In this document: piece by piece, positions 10,721 to 20,099 of the stretch
Numbering within the stretch: position 1 is the first letter of the stretch
Layout: every line of letters begins with the position of its first letter
Origin: Diabrotica undecimpunctata
Taxonomy: Eukaryota > Arthropoda > Insecta > Coleoptera > Chrysomelidae
NCBI RefSeq assembly: GCF_040954645.1
Contig: NC_092803.1
Location: forward strand, 66,237,427 to 66,301,426
Direction of reading: 5' to 3'
DNA length: 64,000 nucleotides
Made by a program: the position numbers and the translations under genes
Notes under the pieces: model-generated
Told to the model about the DNA's origin: nothing
Seen by the model: the letters and a program-made list of their open reading frames with translations, nothing else
Databases searched by the model: none

Positions 10721-11045
10721 GTTACCTTCTTTGATAATTAATAAGAAAAACAAAGAAACTTCTAAAACAGGTAAAGCACAGAAAAATATATTTAATTCAA
10801 GTCACCTTTCTAATTTGTCGATTTTACTGTAGAATTTCCCTATGAAAAAGTAAATGAAAGTGACACTCAGCTAATGAATAAGAAGGCGTTGCTGCAAGCT
10901 CCACCTCTATTGGCCTCACATATAATTTATTATTATATTTATTATTTATATTATTACACAGAATTGGGCAATAATTAGAAAATTTAATTTTTGATAAAAT
11001 CTATGTACTATATACTAATATTTTGTAGATCTTCAAAACCAAAAA

Positions 11046-11471
11046 ATGTCTTCAGATAAAAATGTAGCTCGACTAATGCAAGAAAGTGTTATATTAAGTC
11101 CTCCTTCTTTATTAGTTCCTTGGGAAACATCAACATATTTTTTTCATAGTAATCCTGTCGCGCCAATACATCAGTCAGGTAATACACTGGATAAAATTCT
11201 TAATTCCAACATAAAAGACAGCTCAAATTTCCAATCAATTCGAAGTAGCGATATGCCCCTAAATGAACTCAATATTTTAAAGGACGATTTATTTCTCTCC
11301 GAATCTGAAGAAGATCCATTTGCTTCTGATAATGATAGTAATGATCCTGATTATAGACCAATAAAAGAAAACTTGTTTTCTACGTTTAACATGTCTAAAT
11401 CATCTGTGTGGGTACTACCTCATCAGGTTAAATGGTGCGCATCCGTATTACAACCAATGAATAATTTGTAG
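11046..11471 (+). CDS. Acidic hypothetical protein or first coding exon
   Basis: A 141-residue ATG-initiated frame. The middle is acidic and Ser/Asp-rich (SESEEDPFASDNDSNDPDYR, residues about 85-105), a composition common at the N-termini of insect transposon-encoded or chromatin proteins. A splice-like acceptor (atattttgtag/ATCTTC) lies just before the ATG, and a possible donor (CATCAG/GTTAAA) falls near 11426, after VLPHQ. The real coding part may therefore be a 5' exon ending there. No domain is recognised. Codon use is AT-rich, like its surroundings. Confidence 0.45.
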   Translation: MSSDKNVARLMQESVILSPPSLLVPWETSTYFFHSNPVAPIHQSGNTLDKILNSNIKDSSNFQSIRSSDMPLNELNILKDDLFLSESEEDPFASDNDSNDPDYRPIKENLFSTFNMSKSSVWVLPHQVKWCASVLQPMNNL

Positions 11472-12126
11472 TTCATTGTTCCTGAAATCTCTCACTAGAT
11501 CTCAACTCCATTGTGGTGAATCTTCCGGGTCATTATATGTTAGGTAATAGTAGTCCATTTTTTCTGTGTACTATCACAGGATCCCTGCACTAATCGATAT
11601 TATTTTTTGGAACTACTTACTGAACTGAACCTGACTTCCGATAGGAGTCTCATACACTGCTAGTCCCAGTTTGTTGATGATCAGGTCTGTTTGATATGGA
11701 TCTAGTTGAGTATCAGGATGGTGCCTCTATGCCACTGCCATCCTGAATACGCTTTTCTTATCAACTCCTTATTTCGGGTGGAGGAGGTGCGGTATTCTTC
11801 CAAGATCCCCTTTGTACCTTCTTGTTAAAAGTAGATACATAAAGGCTAATGTGACTGAACCGATACTTGTCTGGATCGGAAGTGGGGGATTAAAAGGGAA
11901 TAGGAACTCCAGGTGCAAGTATGTTCACCTTGCAAACCGTCGCTCAGATGTTCTGAACGACACAACAGTGAGCTTTGGGACGTGAGTCTATAGATCTGGG
12001 ATAGGGGTATATGTAGAAAAAAAATGGGGAATTGAAATGTACCAATAAAAATGACACTTACATTATATTGTCGCTCTACATTCCTGTCAAATTTACTTTC
12101 TTATTAGTTACCAGAAGAAAGGAAGA
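11472..12126. other. Unrecognised GC-richer segment
   Basis: Noticeably less AT-rich than its flanks, with no open frame. It may be the 5' or 3' untranslated part of an unrecognised repeat; no second copy is visible in this window. Confidence 0.3.
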
Positions 12127-12129
12127 TTA

Positions 12130-12148
12130 TGAGAGAGTAATAAACAAA
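12130..12148 (+). repeat. Copy of the DD82E element terminal motif
   Basis: tatgagagagtaataaaca matches tatgagagagtaataaaaca at 24443, the inner part of the left terminal repeat of the transposon at 24432-26816. It is probably a remnant end of a related element; no partner end was found nearby. Confidence 0.45.
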
Positions 12149-12149
12149 T

Positions 12150-13780
12150 AATTGGTACAAATTAACAAGTTTTATTTCTTATAAGTTCAGACAGGTAAAA
12201 GTATTATAGAATGTCAAGACATTAGCAAACATAAATCAAACAAGGCAAATAGCAAAAAAAAAACAAAAATGTAAATTTAGACAATCAGGTATTAAACAAA
12301 TATTCCTAAAATTAGACCAAATACCCTTATAACTAGGTAAAGCTGAAAGGTGAATTTAAATAGCAAAACATAGCAAAAATACTTTGACATTATTTCAGTT
12401 ATAGCATAATTATCATGTCGATATTACCACTTACTACCTAAAAAAATACCTATAAATTAGCTGAACCAAAAGTATTACTGAACATACAAACTTTTAGGTT
12501 GTACACAAAAAAACCAGACTATTACGAAATACAAAAAAAATTGAGGAACAGACCCTATACAGAAAAAACGTGGCACTGTACTGCACTAAATACGTAGGTT
12601 ATAAAAATTACACATGAAATCAGGTTTATTTCTTTGATTCAACAAATAGAAAACATTTGAATATCGTATCTCCACAAATGCTGACAAGAGTTAAAAGTAA
12701 ATTGAAGTCCAGTAGGCACTGACTTTAATATTTTAATTTAATTAAAATTCATCACTTTATTTCATTTCATCTTTGTTTAATTATTGTACTTATTTATATT
12801 ACTCACTTCTATATTAGCTGTACTGCACTATAATATGGACTATGGAGTACGGACCGCGTACTCAACTGCGGATTTACAAACAAACAGTCCAAGCCTAAGC
12901 TGGACTCCACACATGTCGTACTTCTACGATCGTCCACATGGAAGTAAAAATCATCACTCTATTTCTTTTCTCCCCCACATTCTTTCTCCCACCAGCCAAA
13001 GGTGCTCCCCTTAAATTCCAATCTTTGATCGACTAATTACATTCTTTCTCACGTGAACTTCAATTGAAGATTTCTGACACACGCAATTTATGATGAGGAA
13101 AAACAAACATAAATTTGGTTTGTTAATTTTAAGAGGGACTCAAAATTGTTTAGATTATTAATTTTTGAAATGCTAAAAGTATAAGAATCTTTTTTGGTTC
13201 TTATGATTTACAGGGTGAATCAAAAATGCTATAATACTAGTTACCTGAAATGGGATTAAAGATTTAATTGGCGCCGGAGTCTGTCCAAAAATATCTCCCG
13301 GCCAAAAAGTCACTCGATATTATTATAATACCCTCTTGCAATCTTATCGCCCATGTCATCTTACCATTAATCCGTAGATAGGAAGATGATACTGCATTGG
13401 CGTCAAGAACGTGTCTAGTGAGATCAGAAATGTAATCAAATTGTGTTCAGTTACAAGTCTTGATTTTGTTTATGGGCCCAAGATATACGAAGAACATCTG
13501 AATATATCTGGTTCAATTACATGTGAAAGTATTCTTAAAAAAACATGAATGCTCACGAGTACATCTACTATGTTTTAGAAATTGCTACACGATATATTTA
13601 GCAACTAGAAGACCTAATTTCTCAAGAAGATAATGCTATAACTGATATAGCAGCAGTAACTACAGGTTTCTTAGTGACTCTCAAGTTTCCGGTCTTCTCT
13701 GGCTAACTAGGGTTGTAGGCAATAGGTAGAATATTTGATCAATTTTAATAGTTTCTGTTAATAATGGATTTACGTCACCT
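12150..13780. other. AT-rich, mostly unassigned
   Basis: No coding match. A tacagggtgaatca motif at about 13212 resembles the caccctgta ends seen at 14951, 20139 and 20206, which look like termini of a common Tc1/mariner-like repeat. No element can be closed from them. Confidence 0.3.
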
Positions 13781-14640
13781 AAAACATGAAGTTCAAGTTG
13801 CTTGGGTTTCAGTTCCACAAAAATACATTCACCTCCTTACTCAAAGTATGTCTCTAAGAGTTGTCGAATGGACTACATTAAGAGGGGCATACACTCATTA
13901 TTAAAATTGCCAACATCAGCGGTGGCCATACAACTGATCACAGATAATTTACCTATTGATCTGATGGTGGAGGAAAAGGTGGACACCTACGGAAAGGATG
14001 AGCAGGAGAAAATAGTAGCTAGGAATAGCAGCATAACGGAGTGACCGGAAGAATAGACAAACTAGCATAGGGCGGCCTGGTCGAGGATATTAATTCCAAA
14101 TATGGCAGACTGGATGAAATGCGTCGGCAGAGACACTAACTACTTTTTTCATCCAGTTCGGGCACGGCTCTTTCAGGGCCTACCTAGAAAGAATAGGGAA
14201 GGTAGCGGATGAAAACTGCGCACAATGTGGAGTGTCTGATACGGTCGAGCACTGTGTATTCGAGTGCAGAATTTTCAATGACGACAGAAATGAATTTACA
14301 CATGAAGGTAGGTAGCAATGAGTGAAAAGACTAAATAAAAGGTAAGAGAGACAGAGAGAAAGAGAGAGAGAGAAAAAGAAAAGACGGTCTATTCATGTGA
14401 TTGGAGAGGACCTACCACTTGAGTAGTCCGGTTGAGAGGGTGGACTTTAGTTGATAGGCAGAAAGCTATGGATGCATCTGTGAGCACGACTCTTCTTTCA
14501 GGACTGCGTGCTGACACACACATCAGGGCATCCTTAACGGGACACGGCCTGGTACTGTCTTTAGAAGATTTACCACCTCCTTCCCACAAAAAAAAGACAA
14601 AGAGTAAGGAAACTATTTTAAAACTTTGATCATTTGATGT
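13781..14640 (+). mobile_element. R1-like LINE, 3' end of ORF2 and 3' UTR
   Basis: The plus strand reads, over frames, AVAIQLITDNLPIDLMVEEK, then ILIPNMADWMKCVGRDTNYF, then FGHGSFRAYLERIGKVADEN, CAQCGVSDTVEHCVFEC and RIFNDDRNEF. This is the order of the region after the RT domain in R1-clade LINEs ('AVIAGxxPxxLLxxER ... LxGHGxFxxYL ... CxxCxxxDTxEHTxFEC'). The GC-richer sequence at 14389-14600 is likely the 3' UTR. A (GA)n-rich run separates the two. The 5' end is missing and frames are broken. Confidence 0.75.
14341..14384 (+). repeat. (GA)n-rich microsatellite
   Basis: Purine-only run dominated by gagaga/aaag motifs between the R1-like coding end and its probable 3' UTR. Confidence 0.85.
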
Positions 14641-15636
14641 ACACTATAACCCTCTTTATTTTAATAATATATGTAAATCATATGGGATAATATTACTGTG
14701 GTAATAACAATTTTGTTATTACCATAAATTTTTTTGCTATTATTTAATGTGTAAGGTACCTACGTAATCATTCCGCAGTACATTATGTAAAAGAGTTATA
14801 TAAATATAAAGAGAATATAAAAATAAAGGATAAATTATTATTAATAAACAACTATTAAACACTCTGTAGTCAAGTAAGGAAACACATTATATCTCTGTTT
14901 GAAATCGAATCTTCTTATTTTTAATTAAGGATTATCCATTAATACTAATGAAACACCCTGTATAAATATATAAAAACAAACATATATTTAGCTTTTATAT
15001 TAAAATTTGTAGAGAGGGACGCATGGTTGAGCCTTCAGTCATTTATAGTTTGGTTTATGAATCATGAAACCATAACAACGTTTTAAACAATAAACTTGTG
15101 GCAATAGTTGAAAAACCCACACGAATTTCGAGTAAATAATAGAAACGATGTCCTAGATATTCTCTGTTCAAGCCGACTTCAAAAATTAACAGTGGTGTAG
15201 TTGAAATGAATAAATCACGAGGGTATAATAATTATTCATAAGATACAAAGTTAAAGAAATAATTTTTGTTGATATTTCATAGCATCTCCTTTTATTCTGG
15301 TGTCATTTTTCTTCGATGATTGAACATAATTTATTATTAAATATTTTTTATCATAATATATTTTTGCAGTTTCTTCATTAATTAGGTTTCTTGTTTATTT
15401 TGATCTAACATTTTCGATCTGTTAATGTCGATTCATAGCTGTAATATTTCTTGGGAGTAATACTGTCAACTATCCTTCTATCTCCTGGGTGTTATTCCTT
15501 GAGTGCGCTTTTTAAATCATGTCCCTCTAGCAAAATTTTCGGTAGTCTGTCAACGTCACTATACCATTACGCTCTAATGTCTTTGTTTCTTAAGGTACGT
15601 TTACACTAGAGATTTACCTGATACCTCTAGTTGATA
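14641..15636. other. AT-rich, no gene seen
   Basis: No coding region. A caccctgtata motif at 14951 could be the end of a terminal-repeat element. Confidence 0.35.
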
Positions 15637-15736
15637 GGATATTCTGATATAAATTGCTGTTCTGTTTAGACACATAAGAGAATTAAGATCTCTCGACACT
15701 TTTTCTGTCCGTCTACCGTTCAGTTAAAATTTTAAT

Positions 15737-15954
15737 ATGGCTTGTAGTAAACGTCAGGCTGCTGCAATAATAATTTTATTATTAGACGATAAAAAAAGAA
15801 GGAAAAAGAAAGTGTGGGTGAAGAACTGGTTATTGAGAAGAAGTACTGCAGTGGCTTACACTCAGTTAATTAATGAGCTAAAAGTTGAAGATCCAATACA
15901 ATTACAAAATTTCGCGAGAATGTCGTCAACAGCTATCGATAATTTAATAAATTT
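15737..15954 (+). pseudogene. PIF/Harbinger transposase, 5' part before LINE insertion
   Basis: ATG at 15737. MACSKRQAAAIIILLLDDKK then KRRKKKVWVKNWLLRR, AYTQLINELKVEDPIQLQNF and RMSSTAIDNLINLV. This is the N-terminal pattern of PIF/Harbinger (DDE_Tnp_4) transposases: basic block, 'VW-xxWLLRR', 'YxxLxxEL', 'FxRMxxxxFxxLLxxV'. The frame is cut by a LINE inserted after the bases encoding NLI, and resumes at 17608. The upstream flank carries a ttaaggtacgtttacacta motif (about 15592), typical of Harbinger ends but unpaired. Confidence 0.8.
15946..15954 (+). repeat. Target-site duplication, left copy
   Basis: aataaattt here is repeated at 17606-17614, bracketing the LINE exactly where the Harbinger reading frame is interrupted. 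Confidence 0.8.
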
Positions 15955-17605
15955 GGTATAATATAAAAAAAAAATTAAAGAATTAACTCACAACAATAGA
16001 ATAAGTAAACCGGGAATACTGAAAGCTGCAAATGGGAAACTTGTGTTGAATACTAACCCCAAATTAAAAAGATGGACAGAATACATCAATGAACTGTTTA
16101 AAGACAATAGAGCAGTAAAGATGGAGATAGAAGTAGAAGAGGATATGGTTTTAAAGATATTAAAAGAGGAAATTAAAACGGCATTAAAAAACAGCAAAAA
16201 TGGTAAAGCAGTAGGTCTAGACCAAATTCCTATAGAAACCTTAAAAAGCATAAATGATGAAACCTTAGACATTATAGTAGACTTATTTAACTCAGTATAC
16301 AAAACAGGACACATACCGAATACTCTCCACCTTTTGTGCTATCCCTAAAAATACAAACGCTAAAGATTGCAGTGAATACAGAACAATATCACTAATAAGT
16401 CACATTCTCAAATTATTTCTGAAAATAATACATGGTCGTATTAATAAAAAACTGGAAGAAGGAATAGATGATAGTCAGTTTGGGTTCAGAAACGGACTAG
16501 GAACCAGAGAAGCGTTATTTGCTTTTAATGTGTTAGCTCAAAGATGCATGGATATGAATGTTGATGTGCATGTTTGTTACGTTGATTTTAAAAAAGCATT
16601 TGACAAAGTAAGATATGAAAAATTAGTCCAAATTCTAAAGACAAAAAACATATACCATAGGGACTTAAGAATAATAATAAACCTCTACTGGAATCAAAGA
16701 GCCCAAATCGTAATAGATAACGAACCCAGTCCAGAAATTGAAATCAGGAGAGGAGTTAGGTAGGGATGTATTATGTCCCCATTACTATTTAATGTATATA
16801 GTGAAGCCATTTTTGAAGAAGCATTACTATCTCAAAGTGAAGGTATAATAATTAACGTAAGATTACAATTACTGCTAAACAAAACAAACAGTTTCTGTGA
16901 AAAATATGGACTAAAAATGAATATAAAAAAGACCAAATACATGATAATAACAAAGAAAACAAATATTCCAACAAACATACATTTGGGAAATGTACCGATA
17001 GAAAGGGTTGATAAATACAAATACCTAGGAACCTGGATTTCAGACAATAATGATCAAACAACCGAAATAAGAGCAAGGATAGAAATAGCAAGAAATGCGT
17101 TTGTAAAAATGAAAACAATTCTGTGCAACAAAGACCTTAGATTAGAACTGAGAGTAAGAGCAGTGAGATGCTACCTGTTTTCGATAATGGACTTGAAAGC
17201 TAGACATTAAAGCAAGAACACATAAATAAGTTACAGTCCTTTGAAATGTGGTGTTACAGGAGGATGCTTAGAATAGCATGGACACAGAAGAAAACTAACA
17301 CGGAAGTATTGCGAGAAATTGGCAAAGAATGCGAAATAATAATAATATAACACAATAAAAATAAGAAAGTTACAATATCTGGGACACGTAATGATGGGAC
17401 AGCGATATGAACTGCTAAGGCTGATAATACTGGGAAATATAAAAGGAGGAAGGAGTTTAGGAAGAAGGAGAGTGTCATGGTTGAAGAATTTAAGGGACTG
17501 GTTTAAATGCAGTTCTATAGAACTCTTCAGAACAGCAGTAGATAGAGTATAGATAGTGATGATGATATCCAACCTCCAATCGGAAGACGGTACTTAAAGA
17601 AGAAG
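15955..17605 (+). mobile_element. Endonuclease-RT LINE inserted in Harbinger
   Basis: A 5'-truncated, about 1.65 kb copy. It reads NRISKPGILKAANGKL, KRWTEYINELF, then RT blocks NGKAVGLDQIPIETLK, SEYRTISLISH, DSQFGFRNGLGTREALFA, CYVDFKKAFDKVRYEKL, GCIMSPLLFNVYSEAIFEEA. After GIIIN the frame jumps to LQLLLNKTNSFCEKYGLKMN, so the segment that should hold the catalytic YADD is deleted. The KYKYLGTWISDNN block and a YLGHVMM...RRRVSWLKNLRDW tail follow. Stops occur at about 16346, 16762 and 17208. The 3' end is aaagaagaagaa, the (GAA)n tail of this family. Confidence 0.88.
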
Positions 17606-17614
17606 AATAAATTT
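17606..17614 (+). repeat. Target-site duplication, right copy
   Basis: aataaattt, identical to 15946-15954. It lies directly after the LINE (GAA)n tail, where Harbinger coding resumes. Confidence 0.8.
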
Positions 17615-17870
17615 AGTGGGGCCATTGATCCAAAAAAATGACACCAAAATGAGAGAAGCAATTTCAGTTAATGATGGTATGAGGTATGAAAGTTTTATTT
17701 TTCTGTGATAGCAGAGGTAAAAAAACAATAAATTTTAGATGACAGCTACATTAGTTTAAGCTATCTATTTCGCATATCAAAGTCTACAATATCGGGTATA
17801 GTTTATGAAGTGTGTTAAGCCATTGCTATTGGCTTAAAGCATTATATAAAGATAAGTGATTTTAAGTTAA
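17606..17870 (+). pseudogene. PIF/Harbinger transposase, part after LINE insertion
   Basis: The frame resumes with INLVGPLIQKNDTKMREAIS and, after stops and a short disrupted piece, DSYISLSYLFRISKSTISGI then VYEVC and AIGLKHYIK. These are the next conserved blocks of DDE_Tnp_4 transposases ('LVxPxIxKxDTxMREAIS', 'TGDSYxSLxYxFRISxSTIS'). The catalytic DDE region that should follow is missing, so the element was already deleted internally. Confidence 0.8.
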
Positions 17871-17945
17871 ATAAACCTTTATTAAACTAAATGGATTCTA
17901 CATTAATTGCTTACTAGAATCAATTATTATTATTGATGTAATAAA

Positions 17946-18380
17946 CTACAGATCAGTATACTCATTTGGCAAAGTATACACAGAGCTCTGACTTAAATTG
18001 GATGGAAGATTGTAGTCAAAAATTGATGTAGTGGAAGTCGATGGGGTATTTGAAAATTTTACCAAGTAACTCATTTCTTCATCCTCCTCTGCAATTTCCA
18101 AAGCGAATTTCTGAATCCCTCTCTTTAATTTTCTGTTCAAAAAATCGTAACGCAATGCTCTAAGTTCACCAGCAATAAACGAATCGAAGATATCGTACTC
18201 ATCATTTAAAAGTGCGCTTCGTTTTTTCGCAAGTAATTTCTCCTTATCGTCTATCTTCGCTTTCTTTTTCACCGGCTGACTGGTTTTTTGGGTTTTTTTC
18301 TTTGATAGAGTCAGACGTGCTTTCTTCATTTATATTCCCCACAGATGCCGATAAAGCTTTTTCCCCTTCATCACATTGTT
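17946..18380 (-). CDS. Harbinger accessory (MADF-like) protein, C-terminal part
   Basis: A 127-residue minus-strand frame: a Lys-rich start (KKKTQKTSQPVKKKAKIDDK), then DEYDIFDSFIAGELRALRYD, KRGIQKFALEIAEEDEE and a Ser/Thr-rich tail. The 'DEFDxFGxxVASELR-L' block is usual near the C-terminus of the second protein of PIF/Harbinger elements, a Myb/MADF-type DNA-binding partner of the transposase. It converges on the transposase from the opposite strand, the normal two-gene layout. Upstream sequence to 18380 reads EQCDEGEKALSASVG in another frame, behind an acceptor-like ctatttttag, suggesting an earlier exon and a frameshift at the apparent ATG (18329). Likely a pseudogene. Confidence 0.6.
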
Positions 18381-18809
18381 CCTAAAAATAGAAATAAAGT
18401 TTGCATTATAATAATTAAATTTACCCTAAAAAGAATTGTCTTCTAATGCTATAATACGCAAAGGGTTTCACAGCGTGGTACTTTTGGCATTGGTAGATAC
18501 CAATTACAAATTTTTACTTGTCGATATTGGATACAATGGACGTATTTCCGATGGAGGCGTTTTTGGTTTTTGGAAGAAATTGTAGGAAATCACATTTGTA
18601 ACAATTTCAGTTCTTGTTGAAAAGTTGAAAATGGCGAAGATATTAAGCAAAAATGGTTCTTCTTTAAATTCAAGACGGCGGCTAACGCGATGGCGGAATT
18701 CAGTCGCGATTTTAAATTTACACTACTACTGACCCATTTACTTAAAGGTTAGAATAATAAAATTTGGTGTAGCTCACCATGCAAGGTTAGGCATTTTTTT
18801 CATCAAACC

Positions 18810-19110
18810 TGACTGGACTATACGTATTCAATCCATCTTTGTAATTTGTGTTTAGGTCCGTGATTACTTTTCCATCTCTGTCCTTATATTATTAAGTACA
18901 TCGATCTGGCTTATCTTTTACTGTCTTCTCTATTCCTGTTATCTCTTTTACTTTTTTGTACATATTCAGGCTGTCATATTTTCTGTCACAATTTTCCATT
19001 TCTTCACATTGTTATTTATTCCTTATTTATTTGGCGTCTATTACTTTTCTGTCTAGTTCTTTATACTTCTTTAGATAGTTTTTATTTCTTGCCTTGGTCC
19101 ATTGACTTCA
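18810..19110 (-). mobile_element. LINE fragment, linker between endonuclease and RT
   Basis: The minus strand reads KNYLKKYKELDRKVIDAK, then QCEEMENCDRKYDSLNMYKK and VKEITGIEKTVKDKP. This linker is seen just upstream of RT in the same LINE family ('CEEMExxDxxxDxxxMYKKVKEITG'). Isolated and 5'/3' truncated. Confidence 0.7.
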
Positions 19111-19517
19111 ATATCTGTTACGTCATAATATGTGATATAAATAAAGAAGGATAATAAACTTGTAAATAAGAAGTTACAGAAACGCCATGAGTTGAACTCC
19201 TTAAGAACTGATGTATTTGTCCTTCTGTTTAAGGTATTCGAAGCATTCGTCTAAAACATCATATCGCAAATACGACAATTCTTCTTTCTTCTTCTTTTAA
19301 TGGTCCAAAATTCGTAATTATAATTAAAAATTGGGAAACCAAGGATTTGTTCCAGGATAATATTAGTATTTTCGATTATATTAATATTTTTTTCCAAATT
19401 CTGCTGAGGTTGGACGTAGCTGTTTTATGCATGTGGATATGTCAAATTTTGTATTTTTACGCGGCTACGTGCCATCGTGCCTCTTTAAAAATTTACCGCC
19501 GACATTGAACAAAGTTT

Positions 19518-19735
19518 TTGCTCTGGTTAAAAAAGACAGAGTTTAAGACCGCTGCTATGGAACAATTAATAAAAAATGCATTTGGTGTAGTAACAGTGGA
19601 AAACTCGAAAAACTATTGTAAACTTGCTATTAAGGAAGAGCAAAAATTTTGTGTTATTGATGGGTTGATAATAATCTGTGATAATAAATGTGACGGTTAA
19701 CAGTGACAGTAATGAAAGTGATAGCGATGATAGAG
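19518..19735 (+). pseudogene. Unassigned fragment, possibly transposase C-terminus
   Basis: A short frame reads MEQLIKNAFGVVTVENSKNY then CKLAIKEEQKFCVIDGLI and, one frame away, DSNESDSDDREF. An acidic Ser/Asp end after such a block occurs at C-termini of insect transposases. No catalytic motif is present, so the family is not assigned. Confidence 0.25.
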
Positions 19736-19812
19736 AATTTAGGATGATGTTAATACGCAGTGAGTAAATTATGTGATAGTGTGCACATCGGCGGACACAA
19801 AGTGCCAAATCC

Positions 19813-19814
<2 letters not shown>

Positions 19815-19871
<57 letters not shown>

Positions 19872-19873
19872 GT
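19815..19873. repeat. (TA)n microsatellite
   Basis: About 29 TA units, immediately before a LINE 3' fragment. Confidence 0.95.
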
Positions 19874-19894
19874 AACGTATAGTGTATAAATGAA

Positions 19895-20096
19895 TGGACA
19901 CTAAATAGAAAAAAGCATGGAATAACCACATAAGCAGAATAGGGGAGACACGTGTGGTCAAAATAGCAAGAGATAAATCATTAATCAGTAGAAGAAGTAT
20001 CGGCCGACCGCGCAAAAAATGGATTAACAACCTTACATAGAGGTATCAATCCGCGAATGAACAAGCAGGATTGCTTATAAAGAGGAAGAAGAATAA
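19895..20096 (+). mobile_element. LINE 3' end with GAA-rich tail
   Basis: Reads WNNHISRIGETRVVKIARDK then SLISRRSIGRPRKKWINNL, the terminal 'HIxRMxxxRLVxxARDxxPxGRRxxGRPRKRW' block of an insect LINE. It ends in gaggaagaagaataag. Confidence 0.75.
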
Positions 20097-20099
20097 GAA

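Noticed and set aside
15592..18760. Terminal inverted repeats of the Harbinger element
   Set aside because: The left flank has a tempting gtacgtttacacta, but no reverse complement was found right of the MADF-like gene.
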